The notes beneath the pieces were generated by a model. That model was not told where the DNA came from. It saw only the letters and a list, made by a program, of their open reading frames with translations, and made no database searches. Both the position numbers and the translations under genes were made by a program. A stretch of DNA of 64,000 nucleotides from Candidatus Competibacteraceae bacterium. GTDB lineage: Bacteria; Pseudomonadota; Gammaproteobacteria; Competibacterales; Competibacteraceae. Below are positions 28,986-37,216 of the stretch, piece by piece. The stretch covers positions 1 through 64,000 of the forward strand of contig CP065007.1 of assembly GCA_016699715.1 (NCBI GenBank). The letters run 5' to 3'. Position 1 is the stretch's first letter; each line of letters starts with the position of its first letter.

Positions 28986-29570
28986 CTCTTCCAGGTCTGC
29001 CCACAGCGCGCCCAGTTCCTGGGCAATCTCGATAAATGGCTCGACACTGACGGCATCCTGTTCCTGAAACAGCCCGATCACCGTCCAGCGTCCTTCATGC
29101 AGGGCAAACGCTTCCAGGGTATGAGCCAGCGGGTCCACCAGCCAGAGGTACGGCGTGCCGTGGCGGGCGTACACCGGCATCTTGACCACCCGGTCCTTGC
29201 GAGCCGTGGACGGGGATAAGATTTCGCAGACCCAATCCGGCACGACTTCGATCCGATGATCGCGGGGCAAGCGCGGCATCCGCTCTCGTTGCCATCCAGC
29301 GAGATCGGGAACCAGCACCTCGGTGTCACGGATGAAATGGATTTCCGGCTCGTCCAAAATCCACCATCCCCCCGGTCCACCACGCCCCCGATGATAGGCG
29401 GAGCCAATATCCATTCCCAAGCCCGAACCGGCTAATGCATGTGGATTGGTCGGGCGCGGTTGGGTATACAGCCGGCTATTGATGATTTCGCCGGTCAGGT
29501 TTTCCGGCAAGGCTTCCAGTTGGGTATACAACTCATCGGAATACGTCGCTTTTTCCATCACGGCGGACAT
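28980..29570 (-). CDS. Uma2-family (DUF820) restriction-endonuclease-like protein
   Basis: The 196-residue protein has the Uma2 pattern: GEIINSRLY near the N-terminus, then VLVPDLAGWQRERMP (catalytic Asp) and DWVCEILSPSTARKDRVVKM (E and K of the PD-(D/E)xK-type site), then YLWLVDPLAHTLEAF. Such proteins are abundant in cyanobacteria and some proteobacteria and are of unknown function, probably nucleases. It is monocistronic and convergent with tsaE. Confidence 0.88.
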   Translation of the reverse strand: MSAVMEKATYSDELYTQLEALPENLTGEIINSRLYTQPRPTNPHALAGSGLGMDIGSAYHRGRGGPGGWWILDEPEIHFIRDTEVLVPDLAGWQRERMPRLPRDHRIEVVPDWVCEILSPSTARKDRVVKMPVYARHGTPYLWLVDPLAHTLEAFALHEGRWTVIGLFQEQDAVSVEPFIEIAQELGALWADLEES

Positions 29571-29589
29571 CGCAATACCTCCTGCTGGC

Positions 29590-29785
29590 TCAGTGGCTTT
29601 TAGGCCTTCTCCCTAGCTTGGATCTTTCCTCCGGCAACAATGATGTCAGTTGCCGATAACGCTCGAACAAAAATGCCACCCGTTCCGCCTCGCCGGCGAA
29701 TATCGTGCCGCCGTGGACCGCATCCACGACATGGTCGAGATGGCGGTGCGTTTGCGCAGTTCCGGCGGCATGGTCAATGGGTCGT
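29590..29785 (-). other. possible short coding fragment downstream of dksA
   Basis: One minus-strand frame ends at 29590 and reads like real protein (HLDHVVDAVHGGTIFAGEAERVAF in two parts, then FLFERYRQLTSLLPEE), but it has no good start of its own in that frame; a nearby ATG is in another frame. It could be a small gene with a frameshift or a remnant. The glutamyl-Q synthetase gene that often follows dksA is not present. Confidence 0.25.
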
Positions 29786-30205
29786 TTACGCCGCCTGGCT
29801 TTTTTCCTTTTCCTCTTCCAGATGCTTGCAGTCGATGCACAATTCCGCCGTGGGCCGCGCTTCCAACCGGCGCAGGCCGATTTCCACGCCGCAGCCCTCG
29901 CAGTAGCCATAGTCATCGCTGGCAAGCCGGCCGAGCGCCTTGTCGATCTTGTGCAACAGCTTGCGTTCCCGGTCCCGGGCGCGCAGGTTGATCGTGAATT
30001 CCTCTTCCTGACTGGCCCGGTCATTCGGGTCCGGCAGGTTCAAGGGTTCGTCCTGCATGCTGGTTACGGCGCGTCGGCCCTCTTCCATCAATTCCTGTTT
30101 CCAGGCCAACAGAATGGCGCGAAAGTGGTTTTTTTGCTGATCGTTCATGTACTCCTCCCCTTTGTCCACGCGATAAGCCGTAAAGCCCGCTAGCGTTTCA
30201 GTCAT
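29786..30205 (-). CDS. dksA: RNA polymerase-binding transcription factor DksA
   Basis: DksA works with ppGpp to retune transcription at the RNA polymerase secondary channel. The 139-residue protein has the conserved entry DKGEEYMNDQQKNHF, the coiled-coil tip region LPDPNDRASQEEEF (with the functional D-x-x-D/A acidic residues) and the four-Cys zinc motif CEGCG ... CIDC. It is slightly shorter than the E. coli protein at the N-terminus. It is followed only by a weak open frame. Confidence 0.95.
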   Translation of the reverse strand: MTETLAGFTAYRVDKGEEYMNDQQKNHFRAILLAWKQELMEEGRRAVTSMQDEPLNLPDPNDRASQEEEFTINLRARDRERKLLHKIDKALGRLASDDYGYCEGCGVEIGLRRLEARPTAELCIDCKHLEEEKEKSQAA

Positions 30206-30358
30206 TGTTTATCCGCCTTTAGCTTTTTAGAGTGCCTCAAAAATCCAACGACCGGCCGCACCTGGCTATCCGGTGTAACGGTCGGCGCTTATGCGTCAAG
30301 CACGGTTTATTCTAGAAGGAAACTGTGACGCCAGCGTTCAACTTGCGGGATCGACCGT

Positions 30359-31330
30359 TCAGATACCGCTCAGACAGGCCCGCAACGAGGTGGCCAGCCC
30401 TTGCAGAAGCTGAAAATAGGCGTCGGGACCCGGCGGTAGCTCCGCGCCCAGCGGATCGAGCACGCCTCGGCGAACAGCGCCGCCGGCAATGATCGTTTCC
30501 ACCAGCGCCGGCTGAAACTGCGGCTCGCTGAACACGCAGCGCGCCTGAAGATCGCGGATACGGGCCTGAATTTCCGCCACCCGCCGGGCGCCGGGCCGCC
30601 GCTCCGCGCTCATCGTCACCGAACCGATCGCATCCAGGTCGTAGCGCCGTTCGAAATATTGATAGGCGTCGTGAAATACCAGGTAGGGTTGCTGCTTGAC
30701 CGGCGCCAGTTCCGTGGCCAGTCGCTGGTTCAAGCGGTCGAGACGCTCGATCAGCGCCGCGCCGTTGCGTTGATAATCGGCACGATGAGCAACGTCCGTC
30801 TCGCCCAGCACGGCCATGATCTGGCGCACCATGGCGATGGCGTTGACCGGGTCCAGCCAGACATGAGGGTCGCGATCGGCCCGGTGATCGTGCCCATGAT
30901 CATGATGGTCGCCAGCTTCCGGTTTATCGTGATCGTCATGCCCATGCGACTCCCAGGCGCCGCCCTCCCGCAGCGGCAGTACCGTCATGCCCGGAGCGTC
31001 CAGCAACGCCACGACGCGGACCTTGTCCTTGACATTATCCAGCGGCCGGATCAGAAAGTTCTCCAGGTCCGGTCCGATCCAGAACACCACTTGAGCCTGG
31101 TCGATGGCGCGGGCCTCCGACGGCTTCAGGCTGTAGTCGTGCGGCGAAGCCCCGCCGGACACCAGTAGCAGCGGTTCGCCCACGCCCTGCATGACGCCGG
31201 TCACCAACGAGTGCACCGGCTTGATGCTGGTCACGATCTGGGGCTGGGTGGCCAGGGCGATCAGCGGCAGGAACAGCAGTCCTCCCAACAGTTTTTTCAG
31301 TACGCCCGATCCCTTCGGATTAAACGGCAT
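30359..31330 (-). CDS. znuA: zinc ABC transporter, periplasmic binding protein
   Basis: The 323-residue precursor has a signal peptide (cleavage near ALATQP) and the cluster-9 fold. Zinc ligands lie in GGASPHDYSLKP, in DPHVWLDPVN and in VFHDAYQYFERRY. A His/Asp-rich loop (HGHDDHDKPEAGDHHDHGHD) at about residues 125-145 is typical of zinc-specific ZnuA. It delivers Zn2+ to the ZnuBC permease encoded on the other strand. Expression starts from the divergent region with two Zur boxes. Confidence 0.95.
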   Translation of the reverse strand: MPFNPKGSGVLKKLLGGLLFLPLIALATQPQIVTSIKPVHSLVTGVMQGVGEPLLLVSGGASPHDYSLKPSEARAIDQAQVVFWIGPDLENFLIRPLDNVKDKVRVVALLDAPGMTVLPLREGGAWESHGHDDHDKPEAGDHHDHGHDHRADRDPHVWLDPVNAIAMVRQIMAVLGETDVAHRADYQRNGAALIERLDRLNQRLATELAPVKQQPYLVFHDAYQYFERRYDLDAIGSVTMSAERRPGARRVAEIQARIRDLQARCVFSEPQFQPALVETIIAGGAVRRGVLDPLGAELPPGPDAYFQLLQGLATSLRACLSGI

Positions 31331-31349
31331 CGCCTTACTCCTCTGTTAT

Positions 31350-31379
31350 GTTATAGAATAACGTTTGTTATAGAATAAC
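31350..31379. promoter_or_regulatory. tandem Zur boxes in the znuA/zur divergent promoter
   Basis: GTTATAGAATAAC occurs twice, at 31350-31362 and 31367-31379, with 17 bp between corresponding positions. Each copy has the half-sites GTTAT and ATAAC and fits the proteobacterial Zur consensus with one changed base. They lie between the divergent starts of znuA (31330) and zur (31419), so zinc-loaded Zur should shut off both transcripts. Confidence 0.85.
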
Positions 31380-31418
31380 ATTTTAAACATTCGGTCAAGC
31401 TGAAGTGACGGAGCCCTT

Positions 31419-31907
31419 ATGCGGCAAGCCATGGATTTTTTCTGTCCACCTCCGGCCGACGCGCAACAAGCACTGGCACGGGCGGAAACCTTGTGCCAGC
31501 AGCGCGGCGCCCGCCTTACCGACTTGCGCCGGCGCGTGCTGGAAATCATCTGGAACAGCGCCAAGCCGCTGGGTGCGTACACCATTCTCGACGTGCTGCG
31601 CGACGACGGTCGCCAGGGTGCGCCACCCACCGTGTACCGGGCCTTGGACTTTCTGTTGGCGCAGGGCTTGATCCACCGGCTGGCCTCGCTGAACGTATTC
31701 ACCGGCTGCCGTCGGCCGGGCGGCCACCACAGCGGTCAGTTTCTGATCTGCCGGGATTGTGGCCGAGTCAGCGAATTGAGCAACCCGGCAATCGACGAAC
31801 TGCTGCGCGCCGAAACCGATGCCTGTGGCTTCGAGGCGCTGGCGCAGATCGTGGAGATTCTCGGCCGCTGCCCGGACTGCCTGGATGAAGCGACACGTCA
31901 TGGCTGA
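31419..31907 (+). CDS. zur: zinc uptake regulator (Fur family)
   Basis: The 162-residue repressor has a winged helix (LTDLRRRVLEIIWNSAKPLGAY, PPTVYRALDFLLAQGLIHRL) and a C-terminal dimerisation domain. The zinc ligands HHSGQFLICRDCGRV and a terminal CPDC form the structural zinc site. Two Zur boxes lie just upstream, so the gene represses itself. Its stop overlaps the znuC start by eight bases. Confidence 0.93.
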   Translation: MRQAMDFFCPPPADAQQALARAETLCQQRGARLTDLRRRVLEIIWNSAKPLGAYTILDVLRDDGRQGAPPTVYRALDFLLAQGLIHRLASLNVFTGCRRPGGHHSGQFLICRDCGRVSELSNPAIDELLRAETDACGFEALAQIVEILGRCPDCLDEATRHG

Positions 31908-32706
31908 ACTACTGCTCACGGCCGAAAACATCAGCCTGGCCATCCGGGGTAACCCGATCTTGCAAGGCGTCAACCTGCGGGTCGCGGCCGGAGAAATTAT
32001 CGCCCTGATCGGCCCGAACGGCGCCGGCAAATCCACGTTGGCGCGGGTGCTGCTGGGCTTGCTGCGGCCGGACAGCGGCCGGGTCTGGCTACGGCCCGGC
32101 TTGCGGGTCGGCTACATGCCGCAACGGCTGGCGCTGGACGACACCCTGCCGCTGTCCGTGCAGCGCTTTGTCACCCTCGGCACCCCGGCGACGCGGGCGC
32201 GCGTGCAAGCGGCGCTGGCGGAAGTCGGCGCCCCTCATGTGCTCGACTCGCCGGTGCAAGCGGTTTCCGGCGGCGAACTGCAACGGGTGATGCTGGCGCG
32301 CGCGCTGCTGCGCGAGCCCGATTTGCTAGTGCTGGACGAACCGATTCAGGGCGTGGACCTGAACGGTCAATACGAGTTGTACGACTTGATCAGCGGCCTG
32401 CGTCGCAAGCGCGGCTGCGGGATCGTGATGGTCTCGCACGAACTGCATCTGGTGATGGCCACCACCGACCATGTTCTGTGCCTGAATCGGCACGTCTGCT
32501 GTTCCGGTCATCCCGACCACGTCGCCCGCGATCCCGCCTACCTGAAACTATTCGGTATTGACGGCGCGCGGCGGCTGGCGGTCTATCACCACCACCACAA
32601 CCACCATCACGACCTGCACGGCGCCGTGGTGCCCGATCCACTCCTTGCTCCCACGCGGGGAGGAGAGGATGTCCACCGTCCGCCCGTGGAGCAGGATCAT
32701 GGATGA
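31900..32706 (+). CDS. znuC: zinc ABC transporter, ATP-binding protein
   Basis: The start at 31900 gives MAELLLTAENISLAIRGNP. Walker A is at residues 38-46 (GPNGAGKST), the signature is VSGGELQRV and Walker B is LLVLDEPIQGVD. The C-terminus carries a His-rich tail (YHHHHNHHHDLH), which may bind zinc. It powers import through ZnuB. It overlaps zur at its start and znuB at its end (ATGGATGA), indicating one operon. Confidence 0.95.
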   Translation: MAELLLTAENISLAIRGNPILQGVNLRVAAGEIIALIGPNGAGKSTLARVLLGLLRPDSGRVWLRPGLRVGYMPQRLALDDTLPLSVQRFVTLGTPATRARVQAALAEVGAPHVLDSPVQAVSGGELQRVMLARALLREPDLLVLDEPIQGVDLNGQYELYDLISGLRRKRGCGIVMVSHELHLVMATTDHVLCLNRHVCCSGHPDHVARDPAYLKLFGIDGARRLAVYHHHHNHHHDLHGAVVPDPLLAPTRGGEDVHRPPVEQDHG

Positions 32707-33490
32707 TTTTCTGGCGCGCGCCCTGCTCGGCGGCGTTGGCGTGGCGCTGGCCGCCGGCCCGCTGGGCGCGTTCATCGTCTGGCGGCGCATGGCCTATTTT
32801 GGCGATACCCTGGCCCATTCGGGGCTGCTGGGCATCGTGCTCGGTACCGTGCTGAATCTCAACCTGCAACTGGGTGTGGCGATCACCTGCCTGGTGGTGG
32901 CGCTGGTGCTGGTGCTGCTGCAACGGCAGCGCCGGCTGGCGACGGATACCCTGCTGGGCATCCTCGCCCACACCGCGCTGTCGCTGGGACTGGTGGCGCT
33001 GGCGTTTCTGGAAACGGTGCGGATCGATCTGACCGCTTATTTGTTCGGCGATATTTTGGCGATCAGCCGAATCGATGTGTACTGGATCTGGGGCGGCGCC
33101 TTGCTGGCGCTGGGGGCGTTGGCCCGGCTGTGGCGGCCACTGCTGGCGATCACCGTGCACGAGGAATTGGCGCAGGTGGAAGGCGTGCCGGTCTTTCCCA
33201 TCCGACTGGCGTTCATGCTGCTGGTTGCCATCGTCATCGCCGTGGCGATGAAAGTGGTCGGCATCCTGCTCATCACCTCGCTGCTGATCATTCCAGCGGC
33301 GGCGGCACGGCGGTTCGCCCGCTCGCCGGAAGGCATGGCGCTGCTGGCCAGCGGGCTGGGCTGTACGGCGGTGGGGCTCGGCTTGTGGGCTTCGCTGCGC
33401 TGGGACACGCCGGCCGGACCTTCGGTCGTGCTGGCCGCCGCCGCCCTGTTCGTGCTGAGTTCGGTGGTCCCCGGCCGGTCGTGGCGCTAG
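32699..33490 (+). CDS. znuB: zinc ABC transporter, membrane permease
   Basis: The ATG at 32699 overlaps the end of znuC and starts MDDFLARALLGGVGVALAAG. The 263-residue protein has about eight hydrophobic helices and family motifs LGAFIVWRRMAYFGDTLAHS and KVVGILLITSLLIIPAAAAR. It forms the channel of the zinc importer together with ZnuC and ZnuA. Confidence 0.95.
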   Translation: MDDFLARALLGGVGVALAAGPLGAFIVWRRMAYFGDTLAHSGLLGIVLGTVLNLNLQLGVAITCLVVALVLVLLQRQRRLATDTLLGILAHTALSLGLVALAFLETVRIDLTAYLFGDILAISRIDVYWIWGGALLALGALARLWRPLLAITVHEELAQVEGVPVFPIRLAFMLLVAIVIAVAMKVVGILLITSLLIIPAAAARRFARSPEGMALLASGLGCTAVGLGLWASLRWDTPAGPSVVLAAAALFVLSSVVPGRSWR

Positions 33491-33800
33491 TTGGGCGAAG
33501 CTGGTACCCGCGGTGGCCATGGGAAAGCCGAAACCTGATTTCTGATGGTGAGTGCTCCGGCTGAGTTCAATCCACTGGCTTGCGAGTTATTCGCAAAATT
33601 GTGGCGATTGAAATAAGAGGCATGTCTCTTTCTCAATAATAAATGTTCACTATAATTAACGAGCATCAAAGAGCGATGCATCTAAATTTGAACAGCGGCG
33701 AGGTAAGGAGGCGGAGTTTTTGGCGTCTCTTGTTGCGATGCCGCAACATTTTTTGAGGTAGAGAAAAGCGTTTTCGGCTAAATCGAGGAGGCCAGCACTC
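33491..33800. other. 310-bp AT-rich intergenic region
   Basis: No gene is seen. A 6-bp hairpin (TGTTGC/GCAACA, 33731-33748) followed by six T could end the znu transcript or form part of the leader of the repeat-protein gene, whose start at 33801 is preceded by GAGGAGG. Confidence 0.45.
33731..33754 (+). terminator. weak intrinsic terminator-like hairpin
   Basis: A 6-bp stem with a GATGCC loop is followed directly by TTTTTT. It lies 240 bp after znuB and 47 bp before the repeat-protein gene. The short stem makes it weak. Confidence 0.35.
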
Positions 33801-36800
33801 ATGAACAAGAACCCTCGTCTATCTCGCCATGGTCGTCCCCCTCCATGGCTGCGTATAAATCGTGCCAGTGTATTAGGCTGGCTGTGGCTCTGGCTGGCGC
33901 TGCTGAATCCAGGACTGGCGCTGGGGGCTTGTGGCGATACCTGGACCTTGGTCAACCCACGGCCGCAGAGTAATACGCTGCAAGCCGTGACCCACGACAA
34001 CAGCCAATTTGTGGCGGTAGGCCCCTCAGGCACGATCATCACTAGCCCCGACGGGGTGGCTTGGACTGTCCGAAACTCCGGAACGACGAGCATCCTCCAA
34101 GGTGTCACCGGATCGGGCAGCCAGTTCGTGGCGGTGGGCAATGGTGGCTCGATCATCACTAGCCCCGACGGAGCGACTTGGACTATCCGAAACTCCGGGA
34201 CGCCGTACACCCTCCAGGACGTCACCTGGTCGGGTAGCCAGTTCGTGGCGGTAGGCAACACTGGTTCGATCCTCACCAGCCCCGATGGGGTGATTTGGAC
34301 CCCTCGAAACTCCGAGACGACGCAGGTGCTTTATGGCGTCACCTGGTCGGGCAGCCAGTTCGTGGCGGTAGGCGGTGGCACAGTCCTCACTAGCCCCGAC
34401 GGCGTGACCTGGACCACCCAAATTTCCGGGGCGACGCAGATGCTTACGAGTGTCACCGGGTCGGGCAGCCAGTTCGTGGCCGTGGGCAATGGTGGCTCGA
34501 TCATCACTAGCCCCGACGGAGCGACTTGGACTATCCGAAACTCCGGGATGCCGTACACCCTCCAGGACGTCACCTGGTCGGGTAGCCAGTTCGTGGCGGT
34601 AGGCAACACTGGTTCGATCCTCACCAGCCCCGACGGGGTGACATGGACTATCCGAAGCTATGGGACGACGGAAGCCCTTTACGGTGTCACTTGGTCGGGC
34701 AGCCAGTACGTGGCGGTGGGCGGGACTGGCACGATCCTCGCCAGTCCCGACGGGATGACCTGGACTACCCGCTCCGGAACGGCGGAAGCCCTTTACGGTG
34801 TCACTTGGTCGGGCAGCCAGTACGTGGCGGTGGGCGGGACTGGCACGATCCTCACCAGTCCCGACGGGATGGCTTGGACTATCCGAAGATATGCGCCGGG
34901 CAGCCTCCAGGGCGTCGCTTGGTCAGGTAGCCAGTTCGTGGCGGTGGGCACCGACGCGATTCTCACCAGTCCCGATGGGGCGACTTGGACTACCCGCTCT
35001 GGGGCGTCGAACTTCCTCCAGGATGTCACTTGGTCGGGCAGCCAGTTCGTGGCCGTGGGCTACTTTGGCAGAATCCTCACCAGCCCCGACGGGGTGACCT
35101 GGACTCCCCAAGCTTCCGGACTGACGACGAAAGTGCTTTACGACGTCTCTTGGTCGGGTAGCCAGTTCGTGGTCGTGGGCGAGACTGGCACGATCCTCAC
35201 CAGCCCCGATGGGGTGACCTGGACCCCTCAAGCTTCCGGGACGACGAGCACCCTCACTGGCGTCACTTGGTCGGGCAGCCAGTTCGTGGCGGTCAGCCCT
35301 AACACGATTCTCATCAGTCCCGACGGAGTGACTTGGACCTCCAAAACTCCCGGGATGGCGTTTCCTTTTGGCGTCACTTGGTCGGGCAGCCAATTCGTTG
35401 CGGGAGGCAACCTTGGCACGATTCTCACCAGTCCCGACGGCATGACCTGGACCCCCCAAGTTTCCGGGATATCGCAACAACTTCAGGATGTCGCCTGGTC
35501 GGGCAGTCGGTTCGTGGCCGTGGGTTACTTTGGCACAATCCTCACCAGCGCCTGTCCCTGGGGAGACAGCCTGAGCTTGACCGATGATCGCTGGACCATG
35601 ATCGGATTGCCGGCGGTGCCGACCACTCCCACCGTGGCGGGCGTATTCGGCGACGCGCTCGGCCTCAACTATCCCGCTGACTGGGTTCTGTATCGGCGCA
35701 ATTACGCGCCTCTCCAGTACCAGCAACTGGCGCTCAGCGATCCGGTCACCCAGGAAACCGGCTACTGGATCAAAAACACCACCGGGGATACCACACTGAG
35801 CATCGCTGCTGCTGCTGGCACGGCGACCGCCCCGCTGACCACCACCAACTGTCCTTCCGCCGTGGGTTGTTACGTTATTCCCCTGACTGCGGCGGCGAGC
35901 GGTGACCGCTACAACCTGGTCGGAATGCCATTCCCCTATCCGGTCGGCTGGTGGGACGTGCAAGTCGAGGTCAATGGCATCGCCTATGACTTGGGCAGCA
36001 CCGAGGCCAATACCTACGTCGATCCCGGCTACTGGGTCTGGGACGGCGCCGACTACGACGCTTACGACGCCACCACCCCCGGCCTGGTTGGGATGCTGCA
36101 ACCCTGGCAAGGGGTATGGGTCAAGGTGTTGCCTGGCAGCATCGGCCAAACGGTCAACCTGTTGATTCCCGCACTACCCAAAACCAGCCAAAGCTCCGCT
36201 CCCACCGATCCGGTTGCGGTGGCTCCGGCTCGTGAGGGGTGGCAAAATGCGCTGGATTGGTTGCTCGCTCCTGCCGTCGCCGCGTCCGACGACTATGCCC
36301 GCGCCAGCGGCCGGCGCGGTCGCGACGCTCGACGCGACGACAACGGCCGGGCCATTCAACAAGGCCAGGCCTGGTACGTTCGCCTGATCGCCGAGGAACC
36401 AACGCTGAACATGCGGAGCCGTAATAACGTATTCGGCCAACTACCGGACAGCGAAGTAGGCTATGACGCCCACGACCTGCTGAAACTGGCGCCCTTTGGC
36501 AGTCCCTACCTCTCCGTCGTTTTCCCCCATCCCGACTGGGATTCTCAGGCCGGCGATTACGCCAGCGACTACCGCTCCAATCGAGAAGGCAGGGGTCGAG
36601 GCTTGCCCGCCGCGAATTGGCGCTTCGAAATCCGTACCGATACCGCCGGTCGCATCGTGCAACTGCGTTGGGAAGGTCCGTTGGAGGTACTGCGCCGCTC
36701 CGAGTTGCTCGATGAGGATACCGGCGCTCGCTACAAGGTTAGCCGTCAGCGCTATGTTGAGGATGGCATCCCCGTCACCATGACCACCCCAGTACGCCAT

Positions 36801-36839
36801 TTCACCTGGCGCTACGCGGGTCGCTCGTCCGGTCGTTAA
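33801..36839 (+). CDS. secreted protein with 14 WSGSQFVAVG/TSPDG repeats
   Basis: The 1,012-residue protein has a long signal peptide (cleavage near LALGA, about residue 43). Fourteen repeats of 37-40 residues follow (about 58-590), with consensus LxxVTWSGSQFVAVG, GTILTSPDGVTWT and a variable tail. Asp-box-like SPDGxTW turns suggest a beta-propeller similar to BNR/YCF48 repeats. The C-terminal 420 residues are different, with DDRWTMIGLP, YNLVGMPFPYPVGWWDVQ and WQGVWVKVLPG blocks that look like repeated beta domains, and a charged final part. No sorting motif is seen. Function unknown; adhesion or a surface role is inference. Repeats 2-3 and 5-6 are nearly identical in DNA. Confidence 0.85.
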   Translation: MNKNPRLSRHGRPPPWLRINRASVLGWLWLWLALLNPGLALGACGDTWTLVNPRPQSNTLQAVTHDNSQFVAVGPSGTIITSPDGVAWTVRNSGTTSILQGVTGSGSQFVAVGNGGSIITSPDGATWTIRNSGTPYTLQDVTWSGSQFVAVGNTGSILTSPDGVIWTPRNSETTQVLYGVTWSGSQFVAVGGGTVLTSPDGVTWTTQISGATQMLTSVTGSGSQFVAVGNGGSIITSPDGATWTIRNSGMPYTLQDVTWSGSQFVAVGNTGSILTSPDGVTWTIRSYGTTEALYGVTWSGSQYVAVGGTGTILASPDGMTWTTRSGTAEALYGVTWSGSQYVAVGGTGTILTSPDGMAWTIRRYAPGSLQGVAWSGSQFVAVGTDAILTSPDGATWTTRSGASNFLQDVTWSGSQFVAVGYFGRILTSPDGVTWTPQASGLTTKVLYDVSWSGSQFVVVGETGTILTSPDGVTWTPQASGTTSTLTGVTWSGSQFVAVSPNTILISPDGVTWTSKTPGMAFPFGVTWSGSQFVAGGNLGTILTSPDGMTWTPQVSGISQQLQDVAWSGSRFVAVGYFGTILTSACPWGDSLSLTDDRWTMIGLPAVPTTPTVAGVFGDALGLNYPADWVLYRRNYAPLQYQQLALSDPVTQETGYWIKNTTGDTTLSIAAAAGTATAPLTTTNCPSAVGCYVIPLTAAASGDRYNLVGMPFPYPVGWWDVQVEVNGIAYDLGSTEANTYVDPGYWVWDGADYDAYDATTPGLVGMLQPWQGVWVKVLPGSIGQTVNLLIPALPKTSQSSAPTDPVAVAPAREGWQNALDWLLAPAVAASDDYARASGRRGRDARRDDNGRAIQQGQAWYVRLIAEEPTLNMRSRNNVFGQLPDSEVGYDAHDLLKLAPFGSPYLSVVFPHPDWDSQAGDYASDYRSNREGRGRGLPAANWRFEIRTDTAGRIVQLRWEGPLEVLRRSELLDEDTGARYKVSRQRYVEDGIPVTMTTPVRHFTWRYAGRSSGR

Positions 36840-36866
36840 CTCTGTGTTCCTCCCACGCCCAGGATT

Positions 36867-36888
36867 CCTTCCCCCGCGTGGGGGAAGG
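36867..36888. repeat. GC-rich hairpin between the repeat protein and the peptide gene
   Basis: CCTTCCCCC pairs with GGGGGAAGG around the loop GCGT, a 9-bp perfect stem. It sits in the 71-bp gap before the small peptide gene. It may be an intergenic palindrome or reduce read-through; there is no T tract. Confidence 0.5.
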
Positions 36889-36910
36889 GGCCAAACCCAG
36901 GATACCTCCA

Positions 36911-37126
36911 ATGCAAAATGATGAATCCTTGAATCCGGTCAATTCCACCGCCAAGCCAATCAATTCGGATGAAACCGCTCCCGCCATCGACCGCCGTGAA
37001 GCGTTGGAAAAACTCGGCAAGCTGGCCTACACCACACCGGTCCTGATAACCTTGCTGCTCTCTGACCGAGCGAGCGCCGCTTCTTGTCCGGGCGGTTTAC
37101 CCCCAGACCCAGGTGGCAACTGCTGA
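36911..37126 (+). CDS. 71-residue peptide with export-type leader and short Cys-containing tail (putative precursor)
   Basis: The product starts MQNDESLNPVNSTAKP and has a polar N-terminal 26 residues. Next comes DRREALEKLGKLAYTTP with a twin Arg at 28-29, then a hydrophobic stretch (VLITLLLS) and the possible cleavage site ASA at 54-56. The 15 residues left would be ASCPGGLPPDPGGNC, with Cys at 59 and 71 and many Gly and Pro. The leader looks like a Tat or Sec signal, or a modified-peptide leader. The next gene encodes a PqqD-HprK-like protein, so the peptide is its likely partner or substrate. AGGA precedes the start. No function is known to me. Confidence 0.65.
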   Translation: MQNDESLNPVNSTAKPINSDETAPAIDRREALEKLGKLAYTTPVLITLLLSDRASAASCPGGLPPDPGGNC

Positions 37127-37216
37127 CCACAGTCCCAACCCCAAGTTGAAGCAGGGTCGGGGATTTCTCGGCTAAATGGGCAACGCGACGCCACTCGATC
37201 CGGGAAAAGCAATGGC

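Noticed and set aside
34050..35550. Regular DNA repeats that look like a CRISPR array
   Set aside because: The repeats are 114-120 bases long, continuous and in one reading frame with no spacers; they encode protein repeats.
34923..36149. 408-codon open frame on the minus strand within the repeat gene
   Set aside because: Its repeats mirror those of the plus-strand secreted protein, which has a signal peptide and a ribosome site.
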